DNA of 64,000 nt from an uncultured Bacillota bacterium (GTDB lineage Bacteria; Bacillota; Clostridia; Lachnospirales; Lachnospiraceae): NCBI GenBank assembly GCA_949291945.1, contig CASEXH010000001.1, forward strand, positions 62,001 to 126,000, given 5' to 3'. Positions within the stretch are counted from its first letter, which is position 1, and the number at the start of each line of letters is the position of its first letter. A program made the translations under genes and the position numbers. Positions 18,042 to 25,957 of the stretch are shown piece by piece. Under the pieces are notes generated by a model that ran no database searches, was not told the origin of the DNA, and worked only from the letters and a program-made list of their open reading frames with translations.

Positions 18042-18842
18042 ATGTATTGTGACTATCACCTTCATTCCTCTTTTTCCGGGGACAGCGATGCTCCCATGGA
18101 GAAAATGATACAGCAGGGAATCCGGCTGGGACTTCCCGCCATGTGCTTTACCGAACATCTGGACCCTGATTTTCCCGGAGGAGATTGTTCCTTTGATCTG
18201 GATATCGCTGCCTATCAAAAAAAGCTTCTGGAGCTGAAAGAAACCTATCAGGATCGCATACAAATCTTTTTCGGACTGGAACTGGGGCTTCAGCCTCATC
18301 TGGCCGGGGAACTCCCCGGGATTGCCGCCTCTGCTCCTTTTGACTTCATCATCGGTTCCACCCATGTGGCCGATCACATGGATCCCTATGACAAAATCTT
18401 TTTCCAGGGAAGAACCGAGTATGAGGCTTATCATCGCTATTTTGAAGTACTTCTGGAAAATCTGAACACATTTTCCTGCTTTAATACCTGCGGACATATT
18501 GATTATGTAGTGCGGTACGGTCCTCAGAAGAACCGGAATTATTCTTACGAAAAATATCAGGATATTCTGGACGAGATCCTGAAAACTCTTATTCAAAAGC
18601 AGATCGGTCTGGAATGCAACACTGCCGGTTTTAAATATGGTCTGGGCCATCCCAATCCCACGGAAAAGATTCTTGCCCGCTACCGGGAATTGGGAGGGGA
18701 GATCCTGACCCTGGGTTCAGATGCTCATGCACCGGAACATATCGCTTATAACTTCCGGGAAACCGGTGAGATCCTGAAAGCCTGCGGTTTCCGATATTAC
18801 ACCATCTTTAAAGAAGGTCAGCCAGAATTTTTAAATCTGTAA
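18042..18842 (+). CDS. PHP-family histidinol-phosphatase (HisJ/HisK type)
   Basis: A 266-residue metal-dependent phosphoesterase. The PHP signature is clear: CDYHLHSSFSGDSDAPMEKM with the HxH metal ligands at the N-terminus, CFTEHLD, FIIGSTHV, CGHIDYV, and the last metal motif GSDAHAPEHI. In Firmicutes this family includes histidinol-phosphate phosphatase, but other PHP phosphatases share these motifs and no his genes are nearby. The ATG at 18042 has AAAGGAG upstream. It is a single-gene unit that converges on mnmA across palindromic element D. Confidence 0.85.
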   Translation: MYCDYHLHSSFSGDSDAPMEKMIQQGIRLGLPAMCFTEHLDPDFPGGDCSFDLDIAAYQKKLLELKETYQDRIQIFFGLELGLQPHLAGELPGIAASAPFDFIIGSTHVADHMDPYDKIFFQGRTEYEAYHRYFEVLLENLNTFSCFNTCGHIDYVVRYGPQKNRNYSYEKYQDILDEILKTLIQKQIGLECNTAGFKYGLGHPNPTEKILARYRELGGEILTLGSDAHAPEHIAYNFRETGEILKACGFRYYTIFKEGQPEFLNL

Positions 18843-18901
18843 GGGCACTATAGCCCAGAATAGAAAACTGTTTTTAATGATAGCACCTGCTGTATAGAGA
18901 G

Positions 18902-19010
18902 GAAGTGCCGCATTCATTAAACACATATTAGGAATATTGATACATTTTATTACCCAGACTGCACAATAAAATGTATTAATATTCTCGTGTTTATTTAATG
19001 CGGCACCTTC
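18902..19010. repeat. Intergenic palindromic element D (long member of the dispersed family), between convergent genes
   Basis: A 109-bp near-perfect palindrome between hisJ-like and mnmA. GAAGTGCCGCATT...TTAAACAC mirrors GTGTTTATTTAATGCGGCAC. The inner arm GAATATTGATACATTTTATT mirrors AATAAAATGTATTAATATTC. The centre is CCAGACTGCAC (CAGTCTG on the other strand, as in element C). T-rich sequence follows on the right. It could end transcription from both sides, but its length and its match to element C show that it is a repeat copy. Confidence 0.85.
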
Positions 19011-19040
19011 TATTTTTAAGATTATCTGATGTATTTCCTT

Positions 19041-20135
19041 CTAATTTTCTTTTACCGGTCCAAGAATAATGCCGCCTCCCGCAACATACTCTCCTTGGTA
19101 CAACACCACTGCCTGTCCCGGAGTTACAGCTCTTTGAGGCTCCAGAAAATCCACCTGTACCCGTCCATGCTCCAGCTTTTTCAAAGTGCAGGGGGCTCCC
19201 GGATGATTATAGCGTATCTTTCCCGTAAGGACTTCTCCTTCTCTGATTCCCTCCATAGCCATATAGTTCATCCGGTCGCAGACCAGACTTTTCACAAAAA
19301 GCTCTTCATTTTCCCCGATGACCACTTCATTTGTCTTTGGTCTGATCTCTGTCACAAAGACGGGATGGCCCATGGAAAGATTCAGACCTTTTCTCTGGCC
19401 GATGGTGTAATGGATGATCCCTTTATGTTCCCCGATCACTGTTCCGTCTTTCCGCACATAATTTCCTGCGGGGATCTTTTCCCCAGTACTCTTTTCAATA
19501 AAGCCTGCATAATCCTTATCCGGGACGAAACAGATTTCCTGACTGTCTTTTTTATGGGCTACCGGAAGTCCGGCTTTCTCTGCGATCTGACGGATTTCCT
19601 CTTTTGTATAGGCTCCCACAGGCATCAAAGTATGGGCCAGCTGCTCCTGGGTAAGGTTATACAGAGCATAAGTCTGATCCTTTCTGGCAGTCACAGAATT
19701 CCGAATGGCATAGCGGCCGTTTTCCAGCCGTTCTATCCGGGCATAATGCCCTGTGGCAATATAATCTGCACCAATGTCCAGGCTCCGTTTCAGGAGTGCC
19801 TCCCATTTCACATGCCTGTTGCAGGCAATACAGGGATTTGGAGTCCTGCCTTCCTGATACTCCCGGATAAAGTAGTCGATGACATTCTCTTTGAATTCTT
19901 TTCGGAAATTCATAACATAATAAGGAATTTCCAGTTTTGCGGCCACTCTTCTGGCATCATCTACAGCGCTCAGACCGCAGCAGCCTCCGTTTTCTTCCTG
20001 AAGCTCCGGATCTTCCTCCTGCCAGATCTGCATAGTAACGCCAATGACCTCATATCCCTGCTGCTTCAGCAGATAGGCTGCCACTGAGGAATCTACTCCC
20101 CCGGACAGACCTACCACTACTTTCTTTTTTTCCAT
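19041..20135 (-). CDS. mnmA: tRNA-specific 2-thiouridylase MnmA
   Basis: A 364-residue enzyme that thiolates U34 of Lys, Glu and Gln tRNAs. Seen: the PP-loop GLSGGVDSSVAAYLL, the GGCCGLSAVDDARRVA insert of Firmicutes enzymes, TPNPCIACNRHVKW with the first catalytic Cys, TGHYAR, KDQTYALYNL, and KDSQEICFVPDKDY with the second catalytic Cys. The start overlaps the nifU stop (TGATG). Its ribosome site is formed by the purine-rich codons of the NifU acidic tail. It is the last gene of iscR-nifS-nifU-mnmA, which fits NifS supplying the sulfur. Confidence 0.97.
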   Translation of the reverse strand: MEKKKVVVGLSGGVDSSVAAYLLKQQGYEVIGVTMQIWQEEDPELQEENGGCCGLSAVDDARRVAAKLEIPYYVMNFRKEFKENVIDYFIREYQEGRTPNPCIACNRHVKWEALLKRSLDIGADYIATGHYARIERLENGRYAIRNSVTARKDQTYALYNLTQEQLAHTLMPVGAYTKEEIRQIAEKAGLPVAHKKDSQEICFVPDKDYAGFIEKSTGEKIPAGNYVRKDGTVIGEHKGIIHYTIGQRKGLNLSMGHPVFVTEIRPKTNEVVIGENEELFVKSLVCDRMNYMAMEGIREGEVLTGKIRYNHPGAPCTLKKLEHGRVQVDFLEPQRAVTPGQAVVLYQGEYVAGGGIILGPVKEN

Positions 20136-20578
20136 CAGTAATCTTCCTCTTCTTCCTCTTCCCCTTCATGGATATCTGATTTCGGCTTGGAAAGTCCCTC
20201 AATCTTGATCCCGTTTTTCTCTGCATAATCCCACAAAGCCGCATGGATAGCTTCCTCTGCCAGCAGGGAGCAGTGGACCTTTACCGGAGGCAGACCATCC
20301 AGAGCTTCCATCACCGCTTTATTGGTCACCTGTAGAGCTTCCTGAATAGTTTTTCCTTTGACCAGTTCTGTAGCCATACTGCTGGTGGCTACAGCAGCAC
20401 CGCAGCCAAAAGTTTTAAACTTGCAGTCCCGAATGATCTGGTTATCGTCAATGTCCAGATAGATCCTCATAATGTCTCCGCATTTTGCATTTCCTACAGT
20501 TCCCACTCCGCTGGGGTTTTCAAGTTCTCCTACATTTCTGGGGTTTTGAAAATGATCCATTACTTTTTCACTGTACAT
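20135..20578 (-). CDS. nifU: Iron-sulfur cluster scaffold protein NifU/IscU-like
   Basis: A 147-residue scaffold with the three conserved cysteines: GNAKCGD, TFGCGAAVATSSMATEL and VHCSLLAEEAIHAAL. The N-terminal YSEKVMDHFQNPRNVGEL is the family start. NifS upstream donates sulfur and clusters assemble here. Unusual is a strongly acidic C-terminal tail (HEGEEEEEEDY), whose GA-rich codons also provide the ribosome site for mnmA. The ATG at 20578 has GGAGG upstream. The short form lacks the second (Nfu) domain of true nitrogen-fixation NifU. Confidence 0.95.
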   Translation of the reverse strand: MYSEKVMDHFQNPRNVGELENPSGVGTVGNAKCGDIMRIYLDIDDNQIIRDCKFKTFGCGAAVATSSMATELVKGKTIQEALQVTNKAVMEALDGLPPVKVHCSLLAEEAIHAALWDYAEKNGIKIEGLSKPKSDIHEGEEEEEEDY

Positions 20579-20614
20579 GATGGTTTCCTCCGTATTCTGT
20601 TAATTTCTCTATAT

Positions 20615-21814
20615 TTATTGATTACTCTCTGCTTTTTTCTGTTTTCTGATAAAGTCTTCGTATAAAGGAGACAGATTTCTCAGTTTTGCCACAATCTCCT
20701 TGATCTGATCCAGAGTATAGTCCAGATCTTCTTTTGTAGTGTCTGCTCCAAGGGTCAATCTCAGAGAACCATGAGCGGTCTCATGGGGCAGGCCGATAGC
20801 CAGGAGCACATGAGAAGGGTCCAAGGAACCTGATGTACAGGCAGAACCGCTGGAACCTGCAATACCTTTCATATCCAGCATGATCAGAAGAGATTCTCCC
20901 TCGATAAAGCGGAAGCTGAAATTTGCATTGTTTGGAAGACGTTTCTCCGGATCTCCATTCAGCCTTGTATAGGGAACTTCCTCCAGGATCCGGCGGATAA
21001 AATAATCTCTCAGCCCCCGTTCTTGCTTTGTGCGGACTTCCATAGTTTCAGCGGCCATCCGGGCAGCCACTCCGTATCCCACGATCCCCGGAACATTTTC
21101 TGTACCGGCTCTTCTTTTTCTCTCCTGGGCACCTCCGTGGATAAAGGAGCGTATCTTCACGCCTTTACGGATATAGAGGCAGCCGATTCCCTTTGGTCCA
21201 TTGATCTTATGAGCACTGGAGCTTAACATATCAATATTCATCTCGTCCACATCAATAGGCACCTGTCCAAAAGCCTGGACAGCGTCCGTATGGAAAAGAA
21301 TGCCATGTTCTTTTGCAATCATTCCGATTTCTTTCACCGGTTCGATGGTACCAATCTCATTATTGGCAAACATAATGGTGATCAGGATTGTTTCCGGGGT
21401 AATGGCTTTCTGAAGCTGTTCTAAGTCAACCAGGCCATTCTCATCTACATCCAGATAGGTTACTCTGGCCCCCTGTTTTTCCAGATACTGACAGGTATGG
21501 AGTACTGCATGGTGTTCGATCTTTGTAGTGATGATATGATTGCCTTTGTTTTTGTATGCTTCAAAAGCTGCCTTGATCGCCCAGTTATCTGACTCGGATC
21601 CGCCTGCTGTAAAGTAGATTTCTTCTGTTTTTGCACCAATAACCTGAGCAATCTCCTCTCTGGCTTTGGTAATGGCTTCCTTACTTCTCTGTCCCAGTTC
21701 ATAAATGCTGGACGGATTTCCATAACTTTCTGTAAAGTAGGGAAGCATGGCGTCCACAACTTCCTGAGACGTCCTTGTAGTTGCTGCATTATCTAAATAA
21801 ATTCTTGTTTTCAT
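20615..21814 (-). CDS. nifS: Cysteine desulfurase NifS/IscS-like
   Basis: A 399-residue PLP enzyme releasing sulfur from cysteine. Seen: IYLDNAATTRTSQEVVDAM, GNPSSIYELGQRSKEAI, AGGSESDNWAIK, the PLP-lysine region SSSAHKINGPKGIG, the GGAQERKRRAGTENVPGIVG stretch, and the active cysteine in SSGSACTSGSLDPSHVL. The ATG at 21814 follows GGAGAGG. It sits between iscR and nifU in one transcript. The clostridial NifS type supplies both Fe-S assembly and tRNA thiolation, which matches mnmA in the operon. Confidence 0.96.
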   Translation of the reverse strand: MKTRIYLDNAATTRTSQEVVDAMLPYFTESYGNPSSIYELGQRSKEAITKAREEIAQVIGAKTEEIYFTAGGSESDNWAIKAAFEAYKNKGNHIITTKIEHHAVLHTCQYLEKQGARVTYLDVDENGLVDLEQLQKAITPETILITIMFANNEIGTIEPVKEIGMIAKEHGILFHTDAVQAFGQVPIDVDEMNIDMLSSSAHKINGPKGIGCLYIRKGVKIRSFIHGGAQERKRRAGTENVPGIVGYGVAARMAAETMEVRTKQERGLRDYFIRRILEEVPYTRLNGDPEKRLPNNANFSFRFIEGESLLIMLDMKGIAGSSGSACTSGSLDPSHVLLAIGLPHETAHGSLRLTLGADTTKEDLDYTLDQIKEIVAKLRNLSPLYEDFIRKQKKAESNQ

Positions 21815-21826
21815 CGCTTTCCTCTC

Positions 21827-22258
21827 CTATCTCTGATTTTCCTGGATCCTGCGGCTTTCTTCCACCAGTTGGCTGATCATAATAGAGTCTACGGTTTCCT
21901 GGATACTTTTATTCACTTTCTGCCAGACATATCTGGCAACGCAAAGATCTTCCCCCACACAGCTGGGATTATCCCCTTCCTGACAGGAAACAGCCTCGAT
22001 GCTGCCCTCTAATGCCCTGAGAACATCTCCTACGGAAATCCCCTCTGCCGGTCTTGCCAGACGATATCCTCCCTGGGCCCCCCGGACACTGGTCACAAGT
22101 CCAGCTTTCTTAAGCTTTCTTACCAGCTGTTCCAGATAGCTGTCGGAAATCTGCTGTCTTGCTGAAATACTCTGAATGGAAACTGCCTCCTGCTCCCCAT
22201 ACTGGGCCAGATCGATCAGGGCCCGCAGTCCATATCTCCCTTTTGTAGATAGTTTCAC
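21827..22258 (-). CDS. iscR: Rrf2-family Fe-S regulator (IscR-like)
   Basis: A 143-residue winged-helix regulator. The N-terminal MKLSTKGRYGLRALIDLAQY and DSYLEQLVRKLKKAGLVTSVRGAQGGYRLAR are typical Rrf2 DNA-binding sequence. The cluster-binding region has three cysteines in CQEGDNPSCVGEDLC, as in IscR-type sensors. The start is GTG at 22258 after AAGGGG. It is first in the operon with nifS, nifU and mnmA and probably represses it; a partial palindrome at 22279-22297 lies between its promoter and its start codon. Confidence 0.92.
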   Translation of the reverse strand: MKLSTKGRYGLRALIDLAQYGEQEAVSIQSISARQQISDSYLEQLVRKLKKAGLVTSVRGAQGGYRLARPAEGISVGDVLRALEGSIEAVSCQEGDNPSCVGEDLCVARYVWQKVNKSIQETVDSIMISQLVEESRRIQENQR

Positions 22259-22278
22259 CGTTATCGCCCCTTTTTAAT

Positions 22279-22297
22279 TCCGACTATTTTACTAGGA
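22279..22297. promoter_or_regulatory. IscR-type operator candidate
   Basis: The plus strand reads TCCGACTATTTTACTAGGA, an imperfect 19-bp palindrome (TCC-n-A-n-TA...TA-n-T-n-GGA). It lies about 10-30 bases downstream of the predicted iscR start point, where a repressor would block the transcript. Assignment to IscR rests on position and on general Rrf2-site resemblance. Confidence 0.5.
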
Positions 22298-22312
22298 TTT
22301 TGATCTGGGTGT

Positions 22313-22341
22313 AGAATAACATCTTTCCTATGTTCTGTCAA
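22313..22341 (-). promoter_or_regulatory. Promoter of iscR-nifS-nifU-mnmA
   Basis: Minus strand TTGACA (22341-22336), 17-base spacer, TATTCT (22318-22313). Confidence 0.75.
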
Positions 22342-22386
22342 GGGGATTTGGGGAATATACTATGGAAAAGGCAAAAGGACGTTTGT

Positions 22387-23703
22387 ATGGATAATAAATA
22401 TATGCTTCTTAAAGGAACACTTCTTCTTACAGGAGCAGGGTTCATCACCAAAATCATTGGTTTTATCTATAGAATATTCCTCTCCCAGACAATTGGTGCA
22501 GAAGGCATGGGGATCTATCAGTTGATCTTTCCTATCCATACCCTCTGCTTCGCTCTGTCTGTAGGGGGCATTCAGACAGCAATTTCCCGTTTTACCGCCG
22601 CCAGGGCGTCTTTAAAAGATGAGCAGGGCGCCAGAGACATTTTTGTTCTGTCAGGAGCCCTCTCTACCTCTATAGCGCTCATAGTCTCTCTGGTCCTTTA
22701 TTACAACGCCTCCTGGTTTGCCGTACATATTCTTTTAGAGGAAAGGTGTACTTCCCTGTTAAAACTCATGGCCTTTTCCATTCCAATGGGAACTCTCCAC
22801 TCCTGTGTCAACGGATACTACTATGCGAAAAAGAAGATGTCCATACCTGCGGTTTCCCAGCTTCTGGAACAATGCGCCAGAGTGACAGTCTCCTACGGTC
22901 TCTTCCTGATCCTCACAGAACAGAGGCTGCTCATTACCCCTATGCTGGCCGTAGCTGGTCTGGTAGGGGGCGAGCTGGTCTCTATGCTTTTCTCCCTGAT
23001 TGTGATCCTCTGGGATTATCAAAGAGATGGATACCGTCTCAGGAATCTCCATTCACCCGGAAAAGACATGAAAGAAATCCTTACCTTTTCCTTTCCTCTT
23101 ACCTGCAGCCGGCTTCTGGTAAATGTTCTTCACAGCATTGAATCAGTACTGATCCCCGGCCATCTCCGCCTTTACGGACTGGATAATGGTTCAGCCCTGT
23201 CTGTCTATGGAGTCCTGACCGGTATGGCCCTCCCACTGATCCTGTTTCCCTCAACCATTACAAACGCATTGTCCACTGTTCTCCTCCCTTCAGTAGCTGA
23301 GCAGCAGGCCGTAGGCAACCGGCAGGCTATCCGCCGGGTAATTTTTCTCTCCGCTAAATACTGTCTGTTCCTGGGATTTCTGTCCACAGCCTTTTTCTTT
23401 TTTGCCGGCGATTTTCTAGGCCTGGTCCTCTTTAAGAATGAATTTGCAGCCACTTTTATCAAGACACTGGCATTCATCTGTCCCTGTTTGTATCTTTCCG
23501 GAACCTTAAGCGGAATTTTAAATGGCCTTGGGGCCGCCAACCAGTCTTTTATACTGAACACTCTGGGACTGGGCATCCGCATTGCCTTTGTCTTTTTTAT
23601 TATTCCGGACTATGGCATTCAGGGGTATCTGTGGGGACTGATCGTCAGTGAACTGCTGGTAACAGGGCTCTCTCTCTACTTTTTGAGAGAATACTTTTCC
23701 TGA
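22387..23703 (+). CDS. SpoVB/MurJ-like polysaccharide flippase
   Basis: A 438-residue membrane protein with 12-14 hydrophobic segments of the MOP exporter superfamily (PST/SpoVB). The start MLLKGTLLLTGAGFITKIIGFIYRIFLSQTIGAEGMGIYQLIFP is characteristic of SpoVB-type proteins, which move lipid-linked wall precursors during spore cortex synthesis. I chose the ATG at 22387 (AAAGGA seven bases upstream) because the N-terminus then matches the family; the longer frame from 22330 adds residues without homology. It diverges from iscR. The downstream aroF-type gene has its own promoter. Paralogues act in other wall polymers, so the sporulation role is an inference. Confidence 0.85.
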   Translation: MDNKYMLLKGTLLLTGAGFITKIIGFIYRIFLSQTIGAEGMGIYQLIFPIHTLCFALSVGGIQTAISRFTAARASLKDEQGARDIFVLSGALSTSIALIVSLVLYYNASWFAVHILLEERCTSLLKLMAFSIPMGTLHSCVNGYYYAKKKMSIPAVSQLLEQCARVTVSYGLFLILTEQRLLITPMLAVAGLVGGELVSMLFSLIVILWDYQRDGYRLRNLHSPGKDMKEILTFSFPLTCSRLLVNVLHSIESVLIPGHLRLYGLDNGSALSVYGVLTGMALPLILFPSTITNALSTVLLPSVAEQQAVGNRQAIRRVIFLSAKYCLFLGFLSTAFFFFAGDFLGLVLFKNEFAATFIKTLAFICPCLYLSGTLSGILNGLGAANQSFILNTLGLGIRIAFVFFIIPDYGIQGYLWGLIVSELLVTGLSLYFLREYFS

Positions 23704-23719
23704 CTGCAAAGAAAAAGTA

Positions 23720-23748
23720 TCGACAACTGAGATTTCTTGTATTATAAT
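23720..23748 (+). promoter_or_regulatory. Promoter of the DAHP synthase gene
   Basis: TCGACA (23720-23725), 17-base spacer, TATAAT (23743-23748) with TTGTAT just before the -10. Confidence 0.65.
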
Positions 23749-23797
23749 TTTTCTGTTAAACCGACTTATTTTAATTATAAATACAAAGGAGAATCCT

Positions 23798-24829
23798 ATG
23801 AGTTTTACATTTGTTAAACAGCTTCCTTCTCCGGACCAGATCAAAGCTCAGACTCCCATGTCCGAAGAAATGAAAAAAGTAAAAGCAGAAAGAGACCGTT
23901 TGATCCAGGACGTGATCACCGGAAAATCTGATAAATTTCTGGTGATTATAGGTCCCTGCTCTGCAGATAATGAAGATTCTGTGTGTGAATACACCAATCG
24001 TCTGGCAAAGGTCCAGGATAAGGTGGCAGACCGTCTTGTTCTGGTTCCCCGAATCTATACCAATAAACCCAGGACAACAGGAGAGGGATATAAGGGAATG
24101 CTCCATCAGCCAGATCCTGAAGCTCAGCCGGATGTTATGGCAGGTATTCTGGCTATCCGTCATATGCATATGCGCTCTATATCTGAAACCGGGCTGACTT
24201 CTGCCGATGAAATGCTTTATCCTGACAACTGGCACTATCTCTCCGACCTGCTTTCCTATGTAGCCATCGGTGCCCGTTCTGTAGAAAATCAGGAACATCG
24301 TCTCATGGTCAGCGGCCTGGACATTCCAGCAGGTATGAAAAATCCTACCAGCGGAGATTTTTCAGTAATGCTGAATTCTGTGGTAGCAGCTCAGGGAGGA
24401 CATGACTTTATCTCCAGAGGCTGGGAAGTTAAGACAGAGGGCAACCCTCTGACCCATACTATTCTGAGAGGTGCTGTTAACAAACATGGCAACACCATCC
24501 CCAATTACCACTATGAAGATCTGCAGCTGCTTCTGGAAATGTATGAGAAAAGAGATCTGCAGAATCCGGCGGTGATCATCGATGCCAACCACTCTAACTC
24601 CGGAAAGAAATTTGAGCAGCAGATTCGTATCGTAAAGGAAGTCCTTCACAGCCGCCTGATCTCTCCGGATATCCAGAAGCTTGTAAAGGGCGTTATGATT
24701 GAAAGTTATCTGGTAGAAGGTTCTCAGAAAATCGGTCCTGACCATGTATATGGAAAATCTATCACTGACCCTTGTCTGGGCTGGGAAGATACAGAAAAAC
24801 TCCTCTATACTATTGCAGAATTGTGTTAA
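23798..24829 (+). CDS. 3-deoxy-7-phosphoheptulonate (DAHP) synthase, class I
   Basis: A 343-residue enzyme condensing phosphoenolpyruvate with erythrose 4-phosphate, the first step of the shikimate pathway. It is of the AroF/G/H (E. coli-like, class I alpha) type rather than the shorter AroA type of Bacillus: FLVIIGPCSADNEDSVCEY, VPRIYTNKPRTTGEGYKGM, GLDIPAGMKNPTSGDF, ILRGA, IIDANHSNSGKKFEQQ, ESYLVEGSQ and SITDPCLGWEDTE. A short N-terminal extension holds the usual feedback-control region. The ATG at 23798 has AAAGGAG upstream. It is transcribed alone and ends at a strong palindromic terminator; no other aromatic genes are adjacent. Confidence 0.93.
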   Translation: MSFTFVKQLPSPDQIKAQTPMSEEMKKVKAERDRLIQDVITGKSDKFLVIIGPCSADNEDSVCEYTNRLAKVQDKVADRLVLVPRIYTNKPRTTGEGYKGMLHQPDPEAQPDVMAGILAIRHMHMRSISETGLTSADEMLYPDNWHYLSDLLSYVAIGARSVENQEHRLMVSGLDIPAGMKNPTSGDFSVMLNSVVAAQGGHDFISRGWEVKTEGNPLTHTILRGAVNKHGNTIPNYHYEDLQLLLEMYEKRDLQNPAVIIDANHSNSGKKFEQQIRIVKEVLHSRLISPDIQKLVKGVMIESYLVEGSQKIGPDHVYGKSITDPCLGWEDTEKLLYTIAELC

Positions 24830-24832
24830 AAC

Positions 24833-24889
24833 AAAAATGAGCTGCCGCATAAATATTCTTGACATATATTAAAACGGCAGCTCATTTTT
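24833..24889. terminator. Bidirectional terminator, also palindromic element E of the dispersed family
   Basis: AAAAATGAGCTGCCG and CGGCAGCTCATTTTT form a perfect 15-bp stem flanked by A-run and T-run, placed between the convergent DAHP synthase and xerD genes. The 27-base interior, read on the minus strand, contains ATATGTCAAGAATATTTAT. This matches the arms of elements A and C, so this terminator derives from the repeat family. Confidence 0.85.
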
Positions 24890-25772
24890 ATTTTCTGGGA
24901 TGTGCTTTCATATACACATCTCTGATTTTATGGATATTCATGTTCATATAAACCTGAGTAGAAGAGATGTCTGAATGTCCCATCATTTCCTGGACACTTT
25001 TCAGGTCTGCTCCATTCTGGAGCAGGTGGGCTGCAAAGGAATGCCGAAGGGTATGGGGGGTAATATCCTGTTGGATCCCCGCTGAAGCAGCATATCCTTT
25101 CAATACTTTCCAAAATCCTTGACGGCTCATGGATTTTCCTGAACAGTTCAGGAAAAGAAAGCCGCTGTCCTGGTCCCCTAAAAGCTGTCTTCTGGCTCCC
25201 TCCATATATTTTCCCACTGCCTGCTTTGCAGCACTTCCAAATGGAATTACCCGCTCTCTGTCTCCGCCGCTGCAGGTCAGATATCCCAGCTTCAAATTCA
25301 CATCTTTTATTTTCAGACTAATCAGCTCACTCACCCTGATACCAGTGGCGTACAGCAGTTCCAGCATGGCTTTGTCCCGGATTCCCTTGGCCGTATTTCC
25401 TTTGGGCTGGGCAAGGAGCAGATCCACCTCCTCTACTGTCAGAATACCCGGCAGCTTTTTCTCGATCTTCGGCGCTTTCAGCTTCTCCGCCGGGTTTTCT
25501 TTCCAGCCATATTTCTGGGTCAAATACTGAAAAAAAGCACGAATAGACGCAATGCTTCTGGAAATAGAAGAAGCGGCAAAATTTTTCCGTTCCATATAAA
25601 GAACATAAGAATTCAAAACCGTGGAAGTAATCTGCTCCTCGGTCTCGAATCCCCCCTCTGTCAAATACGTTTCTAATTTTCTCAAATCACGCTCGTATGA
25701 AACTTCTGTATTTTTTGAAGTGCCCCTGGTATTATGTAAATAATCAATAAATTCTTCTATCTCGCACTTCAT
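24888..25772 (-). CDS. xerD: Site-specific tyrosine recombinase XerD
   Basis: A 294-residue tyrosine recombinase resolving chromosome dimers with a partner at dif. It has an N-terminal SAM-like core-binding domain (about 1-85) and a catalytic domain with the Arg of ATGIRVSELISL, the HTLRHSFAAHLLQNGADL box (His and Arg), the His of MMGHSDISSTQVYM, and the nucleophilic Tyr. Length and lack of neighbours of phage type fit the housekeeping XerD. Its stop codon overlaps the palindromic terminator on the right arm side. The ATG at 25772 has a modest GGGAAAAG site; its promoter is at 25804-25833. Confidence 0.9.
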   Translation of the reverse strand: MKCEIEEFIDYLHNTRGTSKNTEVSYERDLRKLETYLTEGGFETEEQITSTVLNSYVLYMERKNFAASSISRSIASIRAFFQYLTQKYGWKENPAEKLKAPKIEKKLPGILTVEEVDLLLAQPKGNTAKGIRDKAMLELLYATGIRVSELISLKIKDVNLKLGYLTCSGGDRERVIPFGSAAKQAVGKYMEGARRQLLGDQDSGFLFLNCSGKSMSRQGFWKVLKGYAASAGIQQDITPHTLRHSFAAHLLQNGADLKSVQEMMGHSDISSTQVYMNMNIHKIRDVYMKAHPRK

Positions 25773-25803
25773 TCTTTCTTTTCCCTTCTGTAAACATAGT
25801 ACG

Positions 25804-25833
25804 ATTATATATCAAGAACTGGTAAAAAATCAA
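25804..25833 (-). promoter_or_regulatory. Promoter of xerD
   Basis: Minus strand TTGATT (25833-25828), 18-base spacer, TATAAT (25809-25804). Confidence 0.65.
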
Positions 25834-25957
25834 ACCCTAAATTTTACAAAACCTTTGATAAATCCGCATTTATTGACATTTCACACAACATATCGAAATC
25901 CGTCTTTTTCAGTTCCACCACATATGGTGAAGAAACATTTGTAAATTTTTTGTGAAC

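Noticed and set aside
19029..20087. Open frame of 352 codons on the plus strand opposite mnmA
   Set aside because: Antisense of a well-conserved gene, no ribosome site and no recognisable domain.
25890..25957. Terminator of spoIIM (TTCCACCA-CATA-TGGTGAAG)
   Set aside because: The stem is short and lacks a T-run on the minus strand; too weak to list.
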